Notes: generated by a model not told the origin, from the sequence alone. Shown: positions 44,626 to 54,232, numbered from the stretch's first letter. The stretch: 64,000 nucleotides of DNA from Paraburkholderia sprentiae WSM5005 (GCF_001865575.2 NZ_CP017562.2:2418001-2482000), one strand, 5' to 3'. Program-made: numbers and translations.

Positions 44626-45732
44626 ATGTCCAATCTGAGCAATGCATTGCAGTTGCGGTCTGTTCACAGCCAGCTGCCAGTCACGGCTTACTTTGACGAC
44701 GCGCTTCTTACGCGCGAAATCGACACCCTTTTCAAGAAAGGTCCACGCTACATCGGCCACGATCTCATGGTGCCCGAGGCGGGGGACTATTTTGCCTTGC
44801 CCAGCGAACGCGAGGGCAGGGTGCTCGTACGTAACCAGCAATTGCAGGTCGAGCTGCTGTCGAACGTGTGCCGCCACCGGCAAGCCATCATGCTCAACGG
44901 CCGCGGCCAGACGCAGAACATCGTTTGTCCGCTGCATCGCTGGACGTACGATCTGAACGGCGAACTGCTCGGCGCGCCCCATTTCGCCGACAACCCCTGC
45001 CTGAATCTCGGTGCCACGCCGCTGCAAAACTGGCAGGGGCTGCTGTTCGAGGCGCAGGGTCGCGACGTCGCGAAAGATCTCGCGCGTCTCGGCACCCGGC
45101 GCCACTTCGACTTCTCGGGCTTCATGTTCGATCATGTCGAAGTCCACGAGTGCAACTACAACTGGAAGACCTTCATCGAGGTCTATCTCGAGGACTATCA
45201 CGTCGCACCGTTCCATCCTGGCCTCGGCAGCTTCGTCAATTGCGATGATCTGACGTGGGAGTTCGGCGACTGGTACAGCGTGCAGACGGTCGGTGTGCAC
45301 AAGGCGCTCGAGCAACCGGGCAGCCCGACGTATCGAAAGTGGCACGACGAAGTGCTGCGCTTTCGCGGCGGCAATCCGCCCGAGTTCGGCGCCATCTGGA
45401 TGGTGTACTACCCGGGCATCATGATCGAGTGGTATCCGCACGTGCTGGTCGTGTCATGGCTGATCCCGCGCGGTCCACAGAAGACCACCAACGTGGTCGA
45501 GTTCTATTACCCCGAGGAAATCGCTCTGTTCGAGCGCGACTTCGTCGAAGCCGAGCGCGCCGCCTATATGGAGACAGCCCGCGAAGACGACGAGATCGCC
45601 GAGCGCATGGACGCGGGCCGCCGCGCGCTAATGGAGCGCGGCGAATCGCAGGTCGGTCCGTATCAAAGCCCGATGGAAGATGGCATGCAGCACTTCCACG
45701 AATTTCTGCGGCGTGAGCTCTGCACGATCTGA
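44626..45732 (+). CDS. Orphan Rieske-type ring-hydroxylating oxygenase alpha subunit
   Basis: A 368-residue oxygenase alpha subunit. The Rieske [2Fe-2S] ligands are Cys82, His84, Cys101 and His104 (CRHRQAIML; CPLHRWTYDL). The mononuclear iron histidines are His192 and His197 (EDYHVAPFH). The start MSNLSNALQLRSVH was preferred over an in-frame ATG 15 codons upstream because a purine-rich ribosome site (GGGAGTGGGA) precedes it. No ferredoxin, reductase or beta subunit is adjacent. The gene stands next to isoprenoid and sulfurtransferase genes, so aromatic catabolism is not the obvious role. Substrate unknown. Confidence 0.9.
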   Translation: MSNLSNALQLRSVHSQLPVTAYFDDALLTREIDTLFKKGPRYIGHDLMVPEAGDYFALPSEREGRVLVRNQQLQVELLSNVCRHRQAIMLNGRGQTQNIVCPLHRWTYDLNGELLGAPHFADNPCLNLGATPLQNWQGLLFEAQGRDVAKDLARLGTRRHFDFSGFMFDHVEVHECNYNWKTFIEVYLEDYHVAPFHPGLGSFVNCDDLTWEFGDWYSVQTVGVHKALEQPGSPTYRKWHDEVLRFRGGNPPEFGAIWMVYYPGIMIEWYPHVLVVSWLIPRGPQKTTNVVEFYYPEEIALFERDFVEAERAAYMETAREDDEIAERMDAGRRALMERGESQVGPYQSPMEDGMQHFHEFLRRELCTI

Positions 45733-45764
45733 TCCGCACCGCCAGGCGTCGTGATCGACTCAAG

Positions 45765-45792
45765 AAAGACGGGCTTCGACCCGTCTTTTTTT
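45765..45792 (+). terminator. Rho-independent terminator after the Rieske gene
   Basis: AAAGACGGG (45765-45773) and CCCGTCTTT (45780-45788) form a 9-bp stem with a 6-nt loop and a T-run. Confidence 0.9.
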
Positions 45793-45880
45793 GTTTAGAC
45801 TACCCACATAGACCGGCCATGCGCCAGCCGCGTGAATGGCGATGGCCGCAGCGGCCATCGCCCGTATCGAGGAGACACTC

Positions 45881-46750
45881 ATGCCCCACACTCATTACAC
45901 CACCTTGATCTCCGCGACCAACCTCGCCGAGCGGCTCACGGCAGCGCCGGGCAGCGTGTTCGTGATCGACTGCCGGTTCGACCTCGCCGATACCGAGGCG
46001 GGCGAGAAAGCGTGGCTGGCCGGCCATCTGCCGGGTGCGCACTATCTGCATCTCGATCGCGATCTGTCCGGGCCGAAGAACGGTTCGAACGGCCGCCATC
46101 CGTTGCCCGATCGTGCGCGGCTCGTCGAAACGCTGGAATCCCGTGGGCTGAAGCAAGGTCAGCAGGTCGTCGCGTATGACGCGCAAGGCGGCATGTACGC
46201 CGCGCGCGTCTGGTGGCTGTTGCGCTGGCTCGGACACGACGCAGTCGCGGTGCTCGACGGCGGGCTGCAGGCGTGGGAAGCGGCCGGCCAACCGCTGACG
46301 CAGGACGTGCCCGCACAGAACACCGGCGACTTCAAGGCGGCCGCGCCGCTCGCCGTGACCATCGATACCCTAGCCGTCGAGCGCAACCTCGGCTCGAAGG
46401 AACGGATCGTCGTCGATGCACGCGCGGCCGATCGCTATCGCGGCGAAAACGAGACGCTCGATCGCGTCGGCGGCCATATCCCGGGTGCGCTGAACCGCTT
46501 CTTCAAGGACAACCTGACCGCCGACGGCCGCTTCAAGCCGGCACACACCCTGCGCGAGGAATTCCATGCGCTGCTCGGCGACACGCCGCCGGAACACGTG
46601 GTGCTGCAATGCGGCTCGGGCGTGACCGCTTGCGTGAATTCGCTTGCGATGGAGGTTGCCGGCCTGCATGGTTCAGCGCTGTACGCGGGCTCATGGAGCG
46701 AATGGAGTTCGGATCCGAAACGGCCCGTGGCAACGGGGCCGAAGCCTTGA
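45881..46750 (+). CDS. sseA: Sulfurtransferase (thiosulfate/3-mercaptopyruvate type)
   Basis: A 289-residue double-rhodanese protein. The inactive N-terminal domain has FVIDCRFDLADTEAGEKAW. The C-terminal domain carries the active-site Cys in LQCGSGVTAC near residue 242. The CGSGVTA loop is the form linked to 3-mercaptopyruvate sulfurtransferases, while CRKGVTA marks thiosulfate-preferring rhodaneses, so the mercaptopyruvate assignment is favoured but not proven. A ribosome site (CGAGGAGA) precedes the ATG. The gene is separated from the upstream Rieske gene by a terminator. Confidence 0.9.
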   Translation: MPHTHYTTLISATNLAERLTAAPGSVFVIDCRFDLADTEAGEKAWLAGHLPGAHYLHLDRDLSGPKNGSNGRHPLPDRARLVETLESRGLKQGQQVVAYDAQGGMYAARVWWLLRWLGHDAVAVLDGGLQAWEAAGQPLTQDVPAQNTGDFKAAAPLAVTIDTLAVERNLGSKERIVVDARAADRYRGENETLDRVGGHIPGALNRFFKDNLTADGRFKPAHTLREEFHALLGDTPPEHVVLQCGSGVTACVNSLAMEVAGLHGSALYAGSWSEWSSDPKRPVATGPKP

Positions 46751-46829
46751 ACGCAAGCCGCGACAAGTCGTAACCAGACCGAAAGGATGGGTCGCTAGTC
46801 CAGCGAGCCGCGGGGTTTCCAGCAGCGCG

Positions 46830-47702
46830 TCAAGCCACGCCGTGCTGCTTGAACCACACCAGCGTGCGGCGCCAGCCATCCTCGGCATCGGCCTTCTTGT
46901 AGCTCGGGCGGTAATCGGCGAAAAATGCGTGACCCGCGTCGTCGTACACGACGAACTGCGAGCCGCGGCCCGCTTGCGGCCCTTGCGCAATCGCCTGCTT
47001 CATCTGCTCGAGCGTGTCCTGCGGAATGCTCTGATCCTGGCGCCCATACAGGCCGAGCACGGGCGCATGCAGGTCAGCGACGAGATCGATCGGATTGGCC
47101 GGCGTCATCGGATTCTTCGCGCCGGTCACGCGCCCATACCAGGCGACCCCCGCCTTCACGCGCGGATTGTGCTCGGCATACAGCCACGAGATGCGCCCGC
47201 CCCAGCAGAAGCCGTTTACGCCGAGCCGGTTCAGGTCACCGCCGTTTTCGCCGGCCCATGCAGCCGCCGCGTCGAGGTCGGCCAGCACCTGCTCGTCGGG
47301 CACCTTGCTGACCAGTTGCTCGTTGAGTTGCTGCATGCTCGTGTAGACGGTCGGATCGCCCTCACGCTCGTACAGGTTCGGCGCGATCGCCAGATAGCCT
47401 TGCTTCGCGAAGCGCCGGCAGACGTCGGCGATATGCTCGTGCACGCCGAAGATCTCGTGCACGACGAGGATCACCGGCGAATGCGTCTTGCCCTTCGGCT
47501 GTGCGCGATAGGCCGGTATCAGCGTACCGCCGGAATGGAAAGCCACTTCCCCGGCTTCGAGGCCGTCGCTGTCGGTATGGATGGTTTGCGCCGAAACCGG
47601 CAGCACCGCCGCCGCGAAGCCGGTGCCCAGCGCGGCTTTCATGAAGGTGCGCCGATCGAAGGGAACGTGCGGCACCAGACAGTCGACTTCAGGCTTCAGC
47701 AT
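46830..47702 (-). CDS. Dienelactone hydrolase family protein, exported
   Basis: A 290-residue alpha/beta hydrolase. The catalytic triad of the family is visible: Cys in GFCWGGR, Asp in LYGRQDQSIP and His in DDAGHAFFAD. Unlike cytoplasmic ClcD it starts with a twin-arginine-like leader (DRRTFMKAALGTGFAAAVLP), so it is probably periplasmic. The substrate may be a lactone or ester and is not determinable. A much longer upstream reading continues into the NDH-2 gene in another frame and was rejected. It ends about 80 bp from the convergent sulfurtransferase gene. Confidence 0.88.
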   Translation of the reverse strand: MLKPEVDCLVPHVPFDRRTFMKAALGTGFAAAVLPVSAQTIHTDSDGLEAGEVAFHSGGTLIPAYRAQPKGKTHSPVILVVHEIFGVHEHIADVCRRFAKQGYLAIAPNLYEREGDPTVYTSMQQLNEQLVSKVPDEQVLADLDAAAAWAGENGGDLNRLGVNGFCWGGRISWLYAEHNPRVKAGVAWYGRVTGAKNPMTPANPIDLVADLHAPVLGLYGRQDQSIPQDTLEQMKQAIAQGPQAGRGSQFVVYDDAGHAFFADYRPSYKKADAEDGWRRTLVWFKQHGVA

Positions 47703-47791
47703 GTGGCGCTCCTCGAAGAATTGTTGGAGGCAACAGAATACGCCTTGCACACATCCCGTAGCAGAATCGACTGAGGAGAACGTCCGCGGCG

Positions 47792-49147
47792 TCAGTGCAG
47801 CTTGACGCGCGGGAGCGTGGTACGGCGCAACCAGTGCGCGAAGGTGTCGAGGACCATGCGCGGATAGCCGTGCAGCGCCGCGATATGCAGCCGGTACAGC
47901 GACATATACATGAACCGCGCGAACAGCCCTTCGATCAGCATATTGCCGCCGATCACCCCGCCCATCAGATTGCCGACCGCACTGAAGTGCCCGAGCGAGA
48001 CCAGCGAACCGAAGTCGCGATAGGTGAATTCCGGCAGCGGCCGGTTGTCGAGGCGCGCCGCCAGTGCCTTCAGCAGAAAGGTCGCCTGCTGATGCGCAGC
48101 CTGCGCGCGCGGCGGCACGTTGCGCTCGTTGCCCGGCCACTCGCAGGCCGCGCAATCGCCGAGCGCAAAGATGTTGTCGTCGATCTCGGTTTGGAGCGTA
48201 CGGCGCACGACCAACTGGCCGAGCCGGTTGACCGGTAGCCCGTCGAGCTCGCCGAGCACCGCGGGCGCCTTGATGCCCGCCGCCCACACGGTCAGATCGG
48301 CGCGTACCGTATGACCGCTCGCGGTGCGGATGTAGCCCGGCGCCACCTCGGCCACGGTCTCGCCGATCATCAGCTTCACGCCAAGCTTGGTCAGCAACTC
48401 GGCGGTGGCAGTGGAAACGCGCTCCTGCAACGCAGGCAGAATGCGCGGCCCTGCTTCGATCAGCACGATGCCGACGTCGTGCCGCGGATCGAGCTTGTGC
48501 AAGCCATACGCGGACAACACCTGCGCGGTATTGCGCAACTCCGCCGACAACTCGACCCCGGTCGCGCCGCCGCCGACGATCGCCACCTGAATGCGCGGCT
48601 CGCTGGAGGTCCACGTGCCGGGTCCCGGTCTCGACTCGACGGGCTCGTGCACCTGATGTTCGGCGCGAATGCACGCCGCGATCAGGCGCTTGCGGAAGCG
48701 CTCGGCCTGACCAACCGTATCCAGTGCAATCGAGAATTCGGCCGCTCCCTTGACGCCGAAGAAGGCCGTCGTGCTGCCAATCGCGATGACCAGCGTGTCG
48801 TACTCGAGCTCGCGTTCGGGCAGCAGTTCGGCGCCGTCGTCGTCGAGCACGGTGCCGAGCGTGATTCGCCGGTTCGCGCGGTCGAGCCTGCTCAGCTCGC
48901 CTTGCTGGAACTCGAAGCCATGCCAGCGCGCCTGCGCCGCGTACTCGAGCTCCTGCGTGAACGGGTCCATGCTGCCCGCCGCCACCTCGTGCAGCAGCGG
49001 TTTCCAGATATGCGTCGGATAGCGGTCGACCAGCGTGATCTGGGCGTGCGTGCGGCTCCCTTTCTTGCGAGTGCCATAGCGATCGCCAAGGCGAGTCGCC
49101 AGTTCCAGTCCTCCCGCACCTCCGCCAACGACGATAAATCGATGCAT
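47792..49147 (-). CDS. ndh: Type II NADH dehydrogenase-like flavoprotein
   Basis: A 451-residue FAD/NAD(P) oxidoreductase of the NDH-2 family, passing electrons from NADH to quinone without proton pumping. The FAD Rossmann motif VVGGGAGGLELATRLG starts at residue 5, the NAD-binding motif is VAIVGGGATGVELSAEL, and the second FAD-contact region is IFALGDCAACEWPG. The C-terminal ~60 residues contain amphipathic segments (MYMSLYRLHIAALHG) fitting membrane attachment. A ribosome site (CGGAGAAG) precedes the ATG. It lies 89 bp upstream of the dienelactone hydrolase gene on the same strand. Confidence 0.92.
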   Translation of the reverse strand: MHRFIVVGGGAGGLELATRLGDRYGTRKKGSRTHAQITLVDRYPTHIWKPLLHEVAAGSMDPFTQELEYAAQARWHGFEFQQGELSRLDRANRRITLGTVLDDDGAELLPERELEYDTLVIAIGSTTAFFGVKGAAEFSIALDTVGQAERFRKRLIAACIRAEHQVHEPVESRPGPGTWTSSEPRIQVAIVGGGATGVELSAELRNTAQVLSAYGLHKLDPRHDVGIVLIEAGPRILPALQERVSTATAELLTKLGVKLMIGETVAEVAPGYIRTASGHTVRADLTVWAAGIKAPAVLGELDGLPVNRLGQLVVRRTLQTEIDDNIFALGDCAACEWPGNERNVPPRAQAAHQQATFLLKALAARLDNRPLPEFTYRDFGSLVSLGHFSAVGNLMGGVIGGNMLIEGLFARFMYMSLYRLHIAALHGYPRMVLDTFAHWLRRTTLPRVKLH

Positions 49148-49304
49148 AGCACTTCTCCGTGTAGCCGATGAATTATCTGTCGCGACGCTGCGCATGAATG
49201 CGCCGTCCCGAACCGATTGTCCTCGACCCGCACGCGAAGTCACAAGTCGACAAAACCCATGTGTGACATGCGCACGACGTTATCGGGCGCGTGTCACAGG
49301 CATG

Positions 49305-52046
49305 TCAATGCGCCTCCTCCCAGTTCAGCCCCGCGCCAACCTCGGCGACGAGCGGTACCTTCAGCGCGGCGACGCCACACATCAGTTCGGGCAGGCGCTT
49401 GCGGACTTCGGACAACTCAGCGTCGGGCACTTCGAGAATCAGTTCGTCGTGCACCTGCATGATCATGCGTGTGCCGATCTTCGAGTTTTCGATCCAGTTC
49501 TGCACGGCGATCATCGACATCTTGATCAGGTCGGCCGCGGTGCCCTGCATCGGCGCATTGATCGCGGCACGCTCGGCGGCCTGGCGGCGCGGACCGTTGC
49601 CGCCGTTGATCTCGGGCAGCCACAGACGGCGGCCGAATACCGTTTCGACGTAGCCTTTCGCCTTCGCGCTCAAACGCGTCTCATCCATATAGCGCGCGAC
49701 ACCGGGATAGCGCGCGAAATAGCGGTCGATATACATCTTCGCCGCATCGCGCGTGATGCCGAGGTTCGATGCGAGGCCGAACGCACTCATGCCGTAGATG
49801 AGACCAAAGTTGATGACCTTCGCGACGCGCCGCTGATCGCTCGACACTTCGAGCGGCGTCACGCTGAAGATTTCCGACGCGGTCGCGCGGTGAATGTCTT
49901 CGCCGTGCGAGAACGCGCGCATCAGCGCTTCGTCGCCGGAGATGTGCGCCATGATGCGCAATTCGATCTGCGAATAGTCGGCGGACACAAGCTTGTGCCC
50001 CGGCGGCGCGATGAACGCCTCGCGAATGCGGCGGCCTTCGCCGGTACGAACCGGAATGTTCTGCAGGTTCGGATCGTTCGACGCGAGCCGCCCGGTCACC
50101 GCGACGGCCTGCGCGTAATTCGTATGCACGCGGCCCGTTTGTGCATTGACCATGCGCGGCAGCTTGTCGGTATAGGTGGACTTCAGCTTCGACAGGCCGC
50201 GATGTTCGAGAAGGATCTTCGGCAACGGATAGTCTTCTGCGAGCTTCTGCAACACCTCTTCGTCGGTGGACGGCGCGCCGCTCGGCGTCTTCTTGATGAC
50301 CGGCAGTTCGAGCTTCTCGAAGAAAATCTGACCGATCTGCTTCGGCGAGCCGAGGTTGAATTCGCCGCCGGCCAGCTCGTACGCCTTGGCTTCGAGCTCG
50401 ATCAGACGCGTGGCGATCTCACTGCTCTGCTGACGCAATTTCTCCGCGTCGATCAGCACCCCGCTGCGCTCCATCTTGCGCAGCACACGCGAGGTCGGCA
50501 CTTCGATCTCGCGATATACGTGGTCGAGTGTCTTCTCCGCGGCGATCTGCGGATGCAAGGCCTGATGTAAACGCAGCGTGATGTCGGCGTCTTCGGCCGC
50601 GTATTCGGCGGCTTTCTCCAGCGCGACCTCGTCGAAGCCGATCTGCTGTGCGCCCTTGCCCGCAACCTCTTCGTACTTGATCGTCTTCACGCCGAGATGG
50701 CGCAGCGCGAGGCTGTCCATGTCGTGCGTGCGATGCGATTCGAGCACGTACGATTGCAGCAGCGTGTCATGTTCGACGCCGCGCATTTCGATGCCGTAGT
50801 TGGCGAGCACCTGCTCGTCATACTTCAGATGCTGGCCGACCTTCTTGTGGTCCGCGCTTTCGAGCCACGGCTTGAGCTTCGCGAGCACCTGGTCGCGCGG
50901 CAGCTGCACGGGCGCGTCGGGGCCGCGATGCGCAAGCGGCACATACGCGGCGCGGCCCGCTTCGACCGACAGCGACAAGCCGACGATCTGCGCGATCATC
51001 GGATCGAGCGACGTGGTCTCGGTGTCGAACGAAGTCAGCTCGGCCGCGTTGATCTTATCGAGCCACGTGTCGAGCTGTTCCCAGCTTTGCACGGTCTCGT
51101 AGTGGCGTTCGTGATCGACGGACAACGCGGGCGGCACGTCGGTTTCCGGGCCTTCGACCGCATCGGCGATTTCGACTTCGCGCAGCCACGTCTTGAAGCC
51201 GTGGCGCGTGAAGACCTCGCGCAACTCTGCGCGCGACTCGGGAAGGCTCGGCAAACTTGCTTCGATCGACACGATGTGCCCGGTCAGATCGCAATGACGC
51301 TCGACCGTGACGAGCTTGCGCGCCATCGGCAAAAATTCCAGCGCGCGGCGCAGATTGTCGCCGACCGCGCCCTTGATCTCGCTCGCATGCTCGACGATGC
51401 CGTCCAGCGACTCATATTGCGTCAGCCATTTGACGGCGGTTTTCGGGCCGCATTTTTCGACACCCGGCACGTTGTCGACGGTATCGCCGATCAGCGACAG
51501 ATAATCGATGATGCGCTCCGGCGGCACGCCGAACTTCGCGACCACGCCGTCGCGGTCGAGCGTTTCGTTGGTCATCGTATTGACGAGCGTCACGCGGCCC
51601 GACACGAGCTGCGCGAGATCCTTGTCACCGGTCGACACGACCACGTTCATGCCGAGCTTTTCCGCCTCGGTGCACAGCGTGCCGATTACGTCATCCGCCT
51701 CGACGCGCTCGATCATCAGCAGCGGCCAGCCGAGAGCACGTACCGCGACGTGAATCGGCTCGATCTGACGGGCAAGATCTTCCGGCATCGACGGACGGTT
51801 CGCCTTGTATTCCGGATACCAGTCGTCGCGAAACGTTTTGCCCTTGGCGTCGAACACGCACGCGCTATACTCTGCGGTGACTTCCTTGCGCATGCGCCGC
51901 AGCATGTTGATCATCCCGTACAGCGCACCCGTTGGGCCCCCCTCGGGACCGCGCAGATCGGGCATCGCATGGTAGGCCCGGTATAGATAACTCGAACCGT
52001 CGACCAACAGCAGGGTCTTACCTTCAAGGCTTCGTTCTTCAGGCAT
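49305..52046 (-). CDS. polA: DNA polymerase I
   Basis: A 913-residue full-length polymerase I. Domain order is 5' nuclease (start to ~300, LLLVDGSSYLYRAYHA), 3'-5' exonuclease with intact acidic residues (SFDTETTSLDP, near 340), and polymerase with motif A DYSQIELRIMAH, O-helix AKVINFGLIYGMSAF and motif C MQVHDELILEV. Since the exonuclease acidic residues are present, proofreading is expected. Its start codon lies one base from the start of the divergent LOG-family gene, leaving no room for separate promoters. Confidence 0.97.
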   Translation of the reverse strand: MPEERSLEGKTLLLVDGSSYLYRAYHAMPDLRGPEGGPTGALYGMINMLRRMRKEVTAEYSACVFDAKGKTFRDDWYPEYKANRPSMPEDLARQIEPIHVAVRALGWPLLMIERVEADDVIGTLCTEAEKLGMNVVVSTGDKDLAQLVSGRVTLVNTMTNETLDRDGVVAKFGVPPERIIDYLSLIGDTVDNVPGVEKCGPKTAVKWLTQYESLDGIVEHASEIKGAVGDNLRRALEFLPMARKLVTVERHCDLTGHIVSIEASLPSLPESRAELREVFTRHGFKTWLREVEIADAVEGPETDVPPALSVDHERHYETVQSWEQLDTWLDKINAAELTSFDTETTSLDPMIAQIVGLSLSVEAGRAAYVPLAHRGPDAPVQLPRDQVLAKLKPWLESADHKKVGQHLKYDEQVLANYGIEMRGVEHDTLLQSYVLESHRTHDMDSLALRHLGVKTIKYEEVAGKGAQQIGFDEVALEKAAEYAAEDADITLRLHQALHPQIAAEKTLDHVYREIEVPTSRVLRKMERSGVLIDAEKLRQQSSEIATRLIELEAKAYELAGGEFNLGSPKQIGQIFFEKLELPVIKKTPSGAPSTDEEVLQKLAEDYPLPKILLEHRGLSKLKSTYTDKLPRMVNAQTGRVHTNYAQAVAVTGRLASNDPNLQNIPVRTGEGRRIREAFIAPPGHKLVSADYSQIELRIMAHISGDEALMRAFSHGEDIHRATASEIFSVTPLEVSSDQRRVAKVINFGLIYGMSAFGLASNLGITRDAAKMYIDRYFARYPGVARYMDETRLSAKAKGYVETVFGRRLWLPEINGGNGPRRQAAERAAINAPMQGTAADLIKMSMIAVQNWIENSKIGTRMIMQVHDELILEVPDAELSEVRKRLPELMCGVAALKVPLVAEVGAGLNWEEAH

Positions 52047-52047
52047 T

Positions 52048-52791
52048 ATGACTAAGAGAAAAGTGATTCCGAGTCTGCGATCGCTCGCAGATCAAGAGCG
52101 CGCAACGGCCAAGAAAGCCCGCGCATCGTGGCAGATGTTCACGATTATGGCAGAGTTTATCGAGGCGACCGAGTACCTGTCGGAGATTCGCCCAGCGGTC
52201 AGCATCTATGGTTCGGCGCGCCTGAAACCGAACTCGCCGTACTACAAACTCGCCACTCAGATCGCACGAAAATTGTCGGATGCGGGCTTCGCGGTGATCT
52301 CCGGCGGCGGCCCCGGCATCATGGAAGCGGCCAACAAAGGCGCGCACGCGGGCAAGGCGCCGTCGGTCGGTCTGAACATCGAGTTGCCGCACGAACAGTC
52401 GGGCAACCAGTGGCAGGACATCTCGCTGCGCTTCCGCCATTTCTTCACGCGCAAGGTCACGTTCGTGAAGAATTCGGACGCGGTGATCGTCATGCCAGGC
52501 GGCTTCGGCACGCTCGACGAACTGGCCGAAGTGCTCACGCTGATCCAGACCAAGAAGTCGCGTCACGTGCCGATCATTCTGGTCGGCGCCGATTTCTGGG
52601 AGGGTCTGCTCGCCTGGTTCAAGAGCTCGCTCATCCCGATGGGTTTGATCAATCCGACCGACATCGATCTGATGCAGGTGATCGACAATCCGGACCAGGT
52701 GCTCGAAGCGGTACTCAAGTTCTACGAAGACCGCGAGGAAGGCGAAGTTCATCCGGTCAAGTCGGAAGAAGACCGGATGTTCTACCTGTGA
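52048..52791 (+). CDS. LOG-family (TIGR00730-type) Rossmann-fold protein
   Basis: A 247-residue protein of the lysine-decarboxylase-like/LOG family. It has SGGGPGIMEAANKGA and the nucleotide-site PGGFGTLDELAEVL (PGG-GT--E), the residues used by LOG phosphoribohydrolases that release cytokinin bases from nucleotides. In many bacteria the same fold cleaves AMP or other nucleotides, so the physiological role is uncertain. An N-terminal basic extension (MTKRKVIPSLRSLADQE) precedes the core. It is divergent from polA with one base between start codons, and a UUCG-loop hairpin follows. Confidence 0.92.
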   Translation: MTKRKVIPSLRSLADQERATAKKARASWQMFTIMAEFIEATEYLSEIRPAVSIYGSARLKPNSPYYKLATQIARKLSDAGFAVISGGGPGIMEAANKGAHAGKAPSVGLNIELPHEQSGNQWQDISLRFRHFFTRKVTFVKNSDAVIVMPGGFGTLDELAEVLTLIQTKKSRHVPIILVGADFWEGLLAWFKSSLIPMGLINPTDIDLMQVIDNPDQVLEAVLKFYEDREEGEVHPVKSEEDRMFYL

Positions 52792-52850
52792 TGGCATGAC
52801 GCTGCGTGCCTCGCAATACGCGTAGCGCGATGCGCATCGCCGCGCACATG

Positions 52851-52880
52851 GCGGGCAGCCTTCGGGCTGCCCGCGTTCGT
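52851..52880 (+). terminator. Likely terminator after the LOG-family gene
   Basis: GCGGGCAGCC (52851-52860) and GGCTGCCCGC (52865-52874) form a perfect 10-bp stem closed by a TTCG tetraloop, followed by a partial T tract. It lies 60 bp past the stop. Confidence 0.6.
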
Positions 52881-52991
52881 TTCGCAGGCAAGTTTGGAGC
52901 GCGTTTACTGTCAACCGCATTGGCGAACCAATCGTTTTGAACGCTTGCCGTTCGGCGCTAACCTGCTGAGCCTAAATGCGAAGCTCGCAAT

Positions 52992-53561
52992 ATGAACAAC
53001 GAACTCACTTCACCCGACACCGCACTGGCGCCCACGCCGACATTGCGTGAACTCTTCGGCGGCTTTCTGGGCCTCGGCCTCATTTCATTCGGCGGCGCGT
53101 TGCCGCTCGCGCGCCGCGCACTCGTCGAACGACGCCGTTGGCTTACCAGCGACGAATTCACCGACCTGCTCGGCCTCTGTCAATTCCTGCCGGGCGGCAA
53201 CGTGATCAACTTGTCCGTCGCGATCGGCATGCGCTTTCGCGGCGTATCCGGCGCACTGGCCGGTTTGCTCGGCTTGATCGCCGGGCCTTCGCTGGTGGTG
53301 ATCGGGCTCGGCGTGCTGTACGAGCACACGCAGAACGATCCGCACGTGCGGCATCTTTTCGCGGGGCTCGCCGCGGCGGCCTCGGGCCTGCTGATTTCGA
53401 TGGCGTTCAAGATCGTGCTGCCATTGCGCAACAAGCCGCTCGCCGCGCTGATCGCCGCGCTCGGCTTCGTCGCGGTTGCCGTGCTGCGACTACCGCTGCT
53501 GCCGACGATGCTCGTGCTCACGCCGCTGAGCATCTATGTTGCTGCAAGGAGCGCGCGATGA
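52992..53561 (+). CDS. Chromate transporter, first half-size subunit
   Basis: A 189-residue CHR-domain protein corresponding to the N-terminal half of full-length ChrA. It has the family motifs FGGFLGLGLISFGGALPLARR and LCQFLPGGNVINLSVAIG and about five hydrophobic segments. Short-chain CHR proteins work as pairs inserted in opposite orientation, and the next gene encodes the partner, starting in an ATGA overlap. CHR proteins export chromate; many homologues in unpolluted soil bacteria have other or unknown anion substrates. Confidence 0.9.
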   Translation: MNNELTSPDTALAPTPTLRELFGGFLGLGLISFGGALPLARRALVERRRWLTSDEFTDLLGLCQFLPGGNVINLSVAIGMRFRGVSGALAGLLGLIAGPSLVVIGLGVLYEHTQNDPHVRHLFAGLAAAASGLLISMAFKIVLPLRNKPLAALIAALGFVAVAVLRLPLLPTMLVLTPLSIYVAARSAR

Positions 53562-54088
53562 ACGACACGCTGGTTTCTCTCGCGGCAATTTTCAGCCAGC
53601 TGTCGCTGCTCGCGTTCGGCGGCGGCAATACGATCCTTCCGGAGATGCAGCGGCAGGTGGTCGACGTGCATCACTGGATGCCAGCCAGCGAATTCAGCGC
53701 CCTGTTCGCGCTCGCTCAAGCCGCACCCGGCCCGAATCTGATGATCGTCACGCTGATCGGCTGGCACGTGGCCGGTTGGGCCGGCATGCTCGTCACCTCG
53801 ATTGCGAAGTTCGGGCCGTCGTCGCTCGTGACGATTCTCGCGCTGCATGCATGGGACCGCTTCAAGGACCGCCCATGGCGCCGCTATGCGCAGCTTGGAC
53901 TCGTGCCGGTGACGGCCGGCCTCGTCGCGGCGAGCGCGGCGCTGATCGCGCGCGCGTCGAACCCGACCGCGATAGCGTGGGCGATTACCGCGTTCACCGC
54001 CGTGATGGCGACGAAGACGCGGATTCATCCACTATGGCTGCTGGCTGCAGGAAGCCTGATCGGCTTGACCGGGTTCGGGCAGGGTTGA
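53558..54088 (+). CDS. Chromate transporter, second half-size subunit
   Basis: A 176-residue CHR-domain protein matching the C-terminal half of ChrA: FSQLSLLAFGGGNTILPEMQRQ near the start (seen as LSLLAFGGGNTILPEM) and LAQAAPGPNLMIVTLIGW. Its ATG overlaps the stop of the first subunit (53558-53561), so the two should be made in equal amounts. No chrB-type regulator is next to it. Confidence 0.9.
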   Translation: MNDTLVSLAAIFSQLSLLAFGGGNTILPEMQRQVVDVHHWMPASEFSALFALAQAAPGPNLMIVTLIGWHVAGWAGMLVTSIAKFGPSSLVTILALHAWDRFKDRPWRRYAQLGLVPVTAGLVAASAALIARASNPTAIAWAITAFTAVMATKTRIHPLWLLAAGSLIGLTGFGQG

Positions 54089-54232
54089 ACCAGCAAGCAT
54101 CACCGCAACAGCCAACCAGGCCGATTGATAAGGATGGCTATGCTGCGTCGATCAGCCGGAACGCCTCACCCAGTTATCGCCCTGTCTTTCCCGCTGCAAC
54201 ACCACGTGCCGGTAAGCCAAGCTCGGCCCGGG

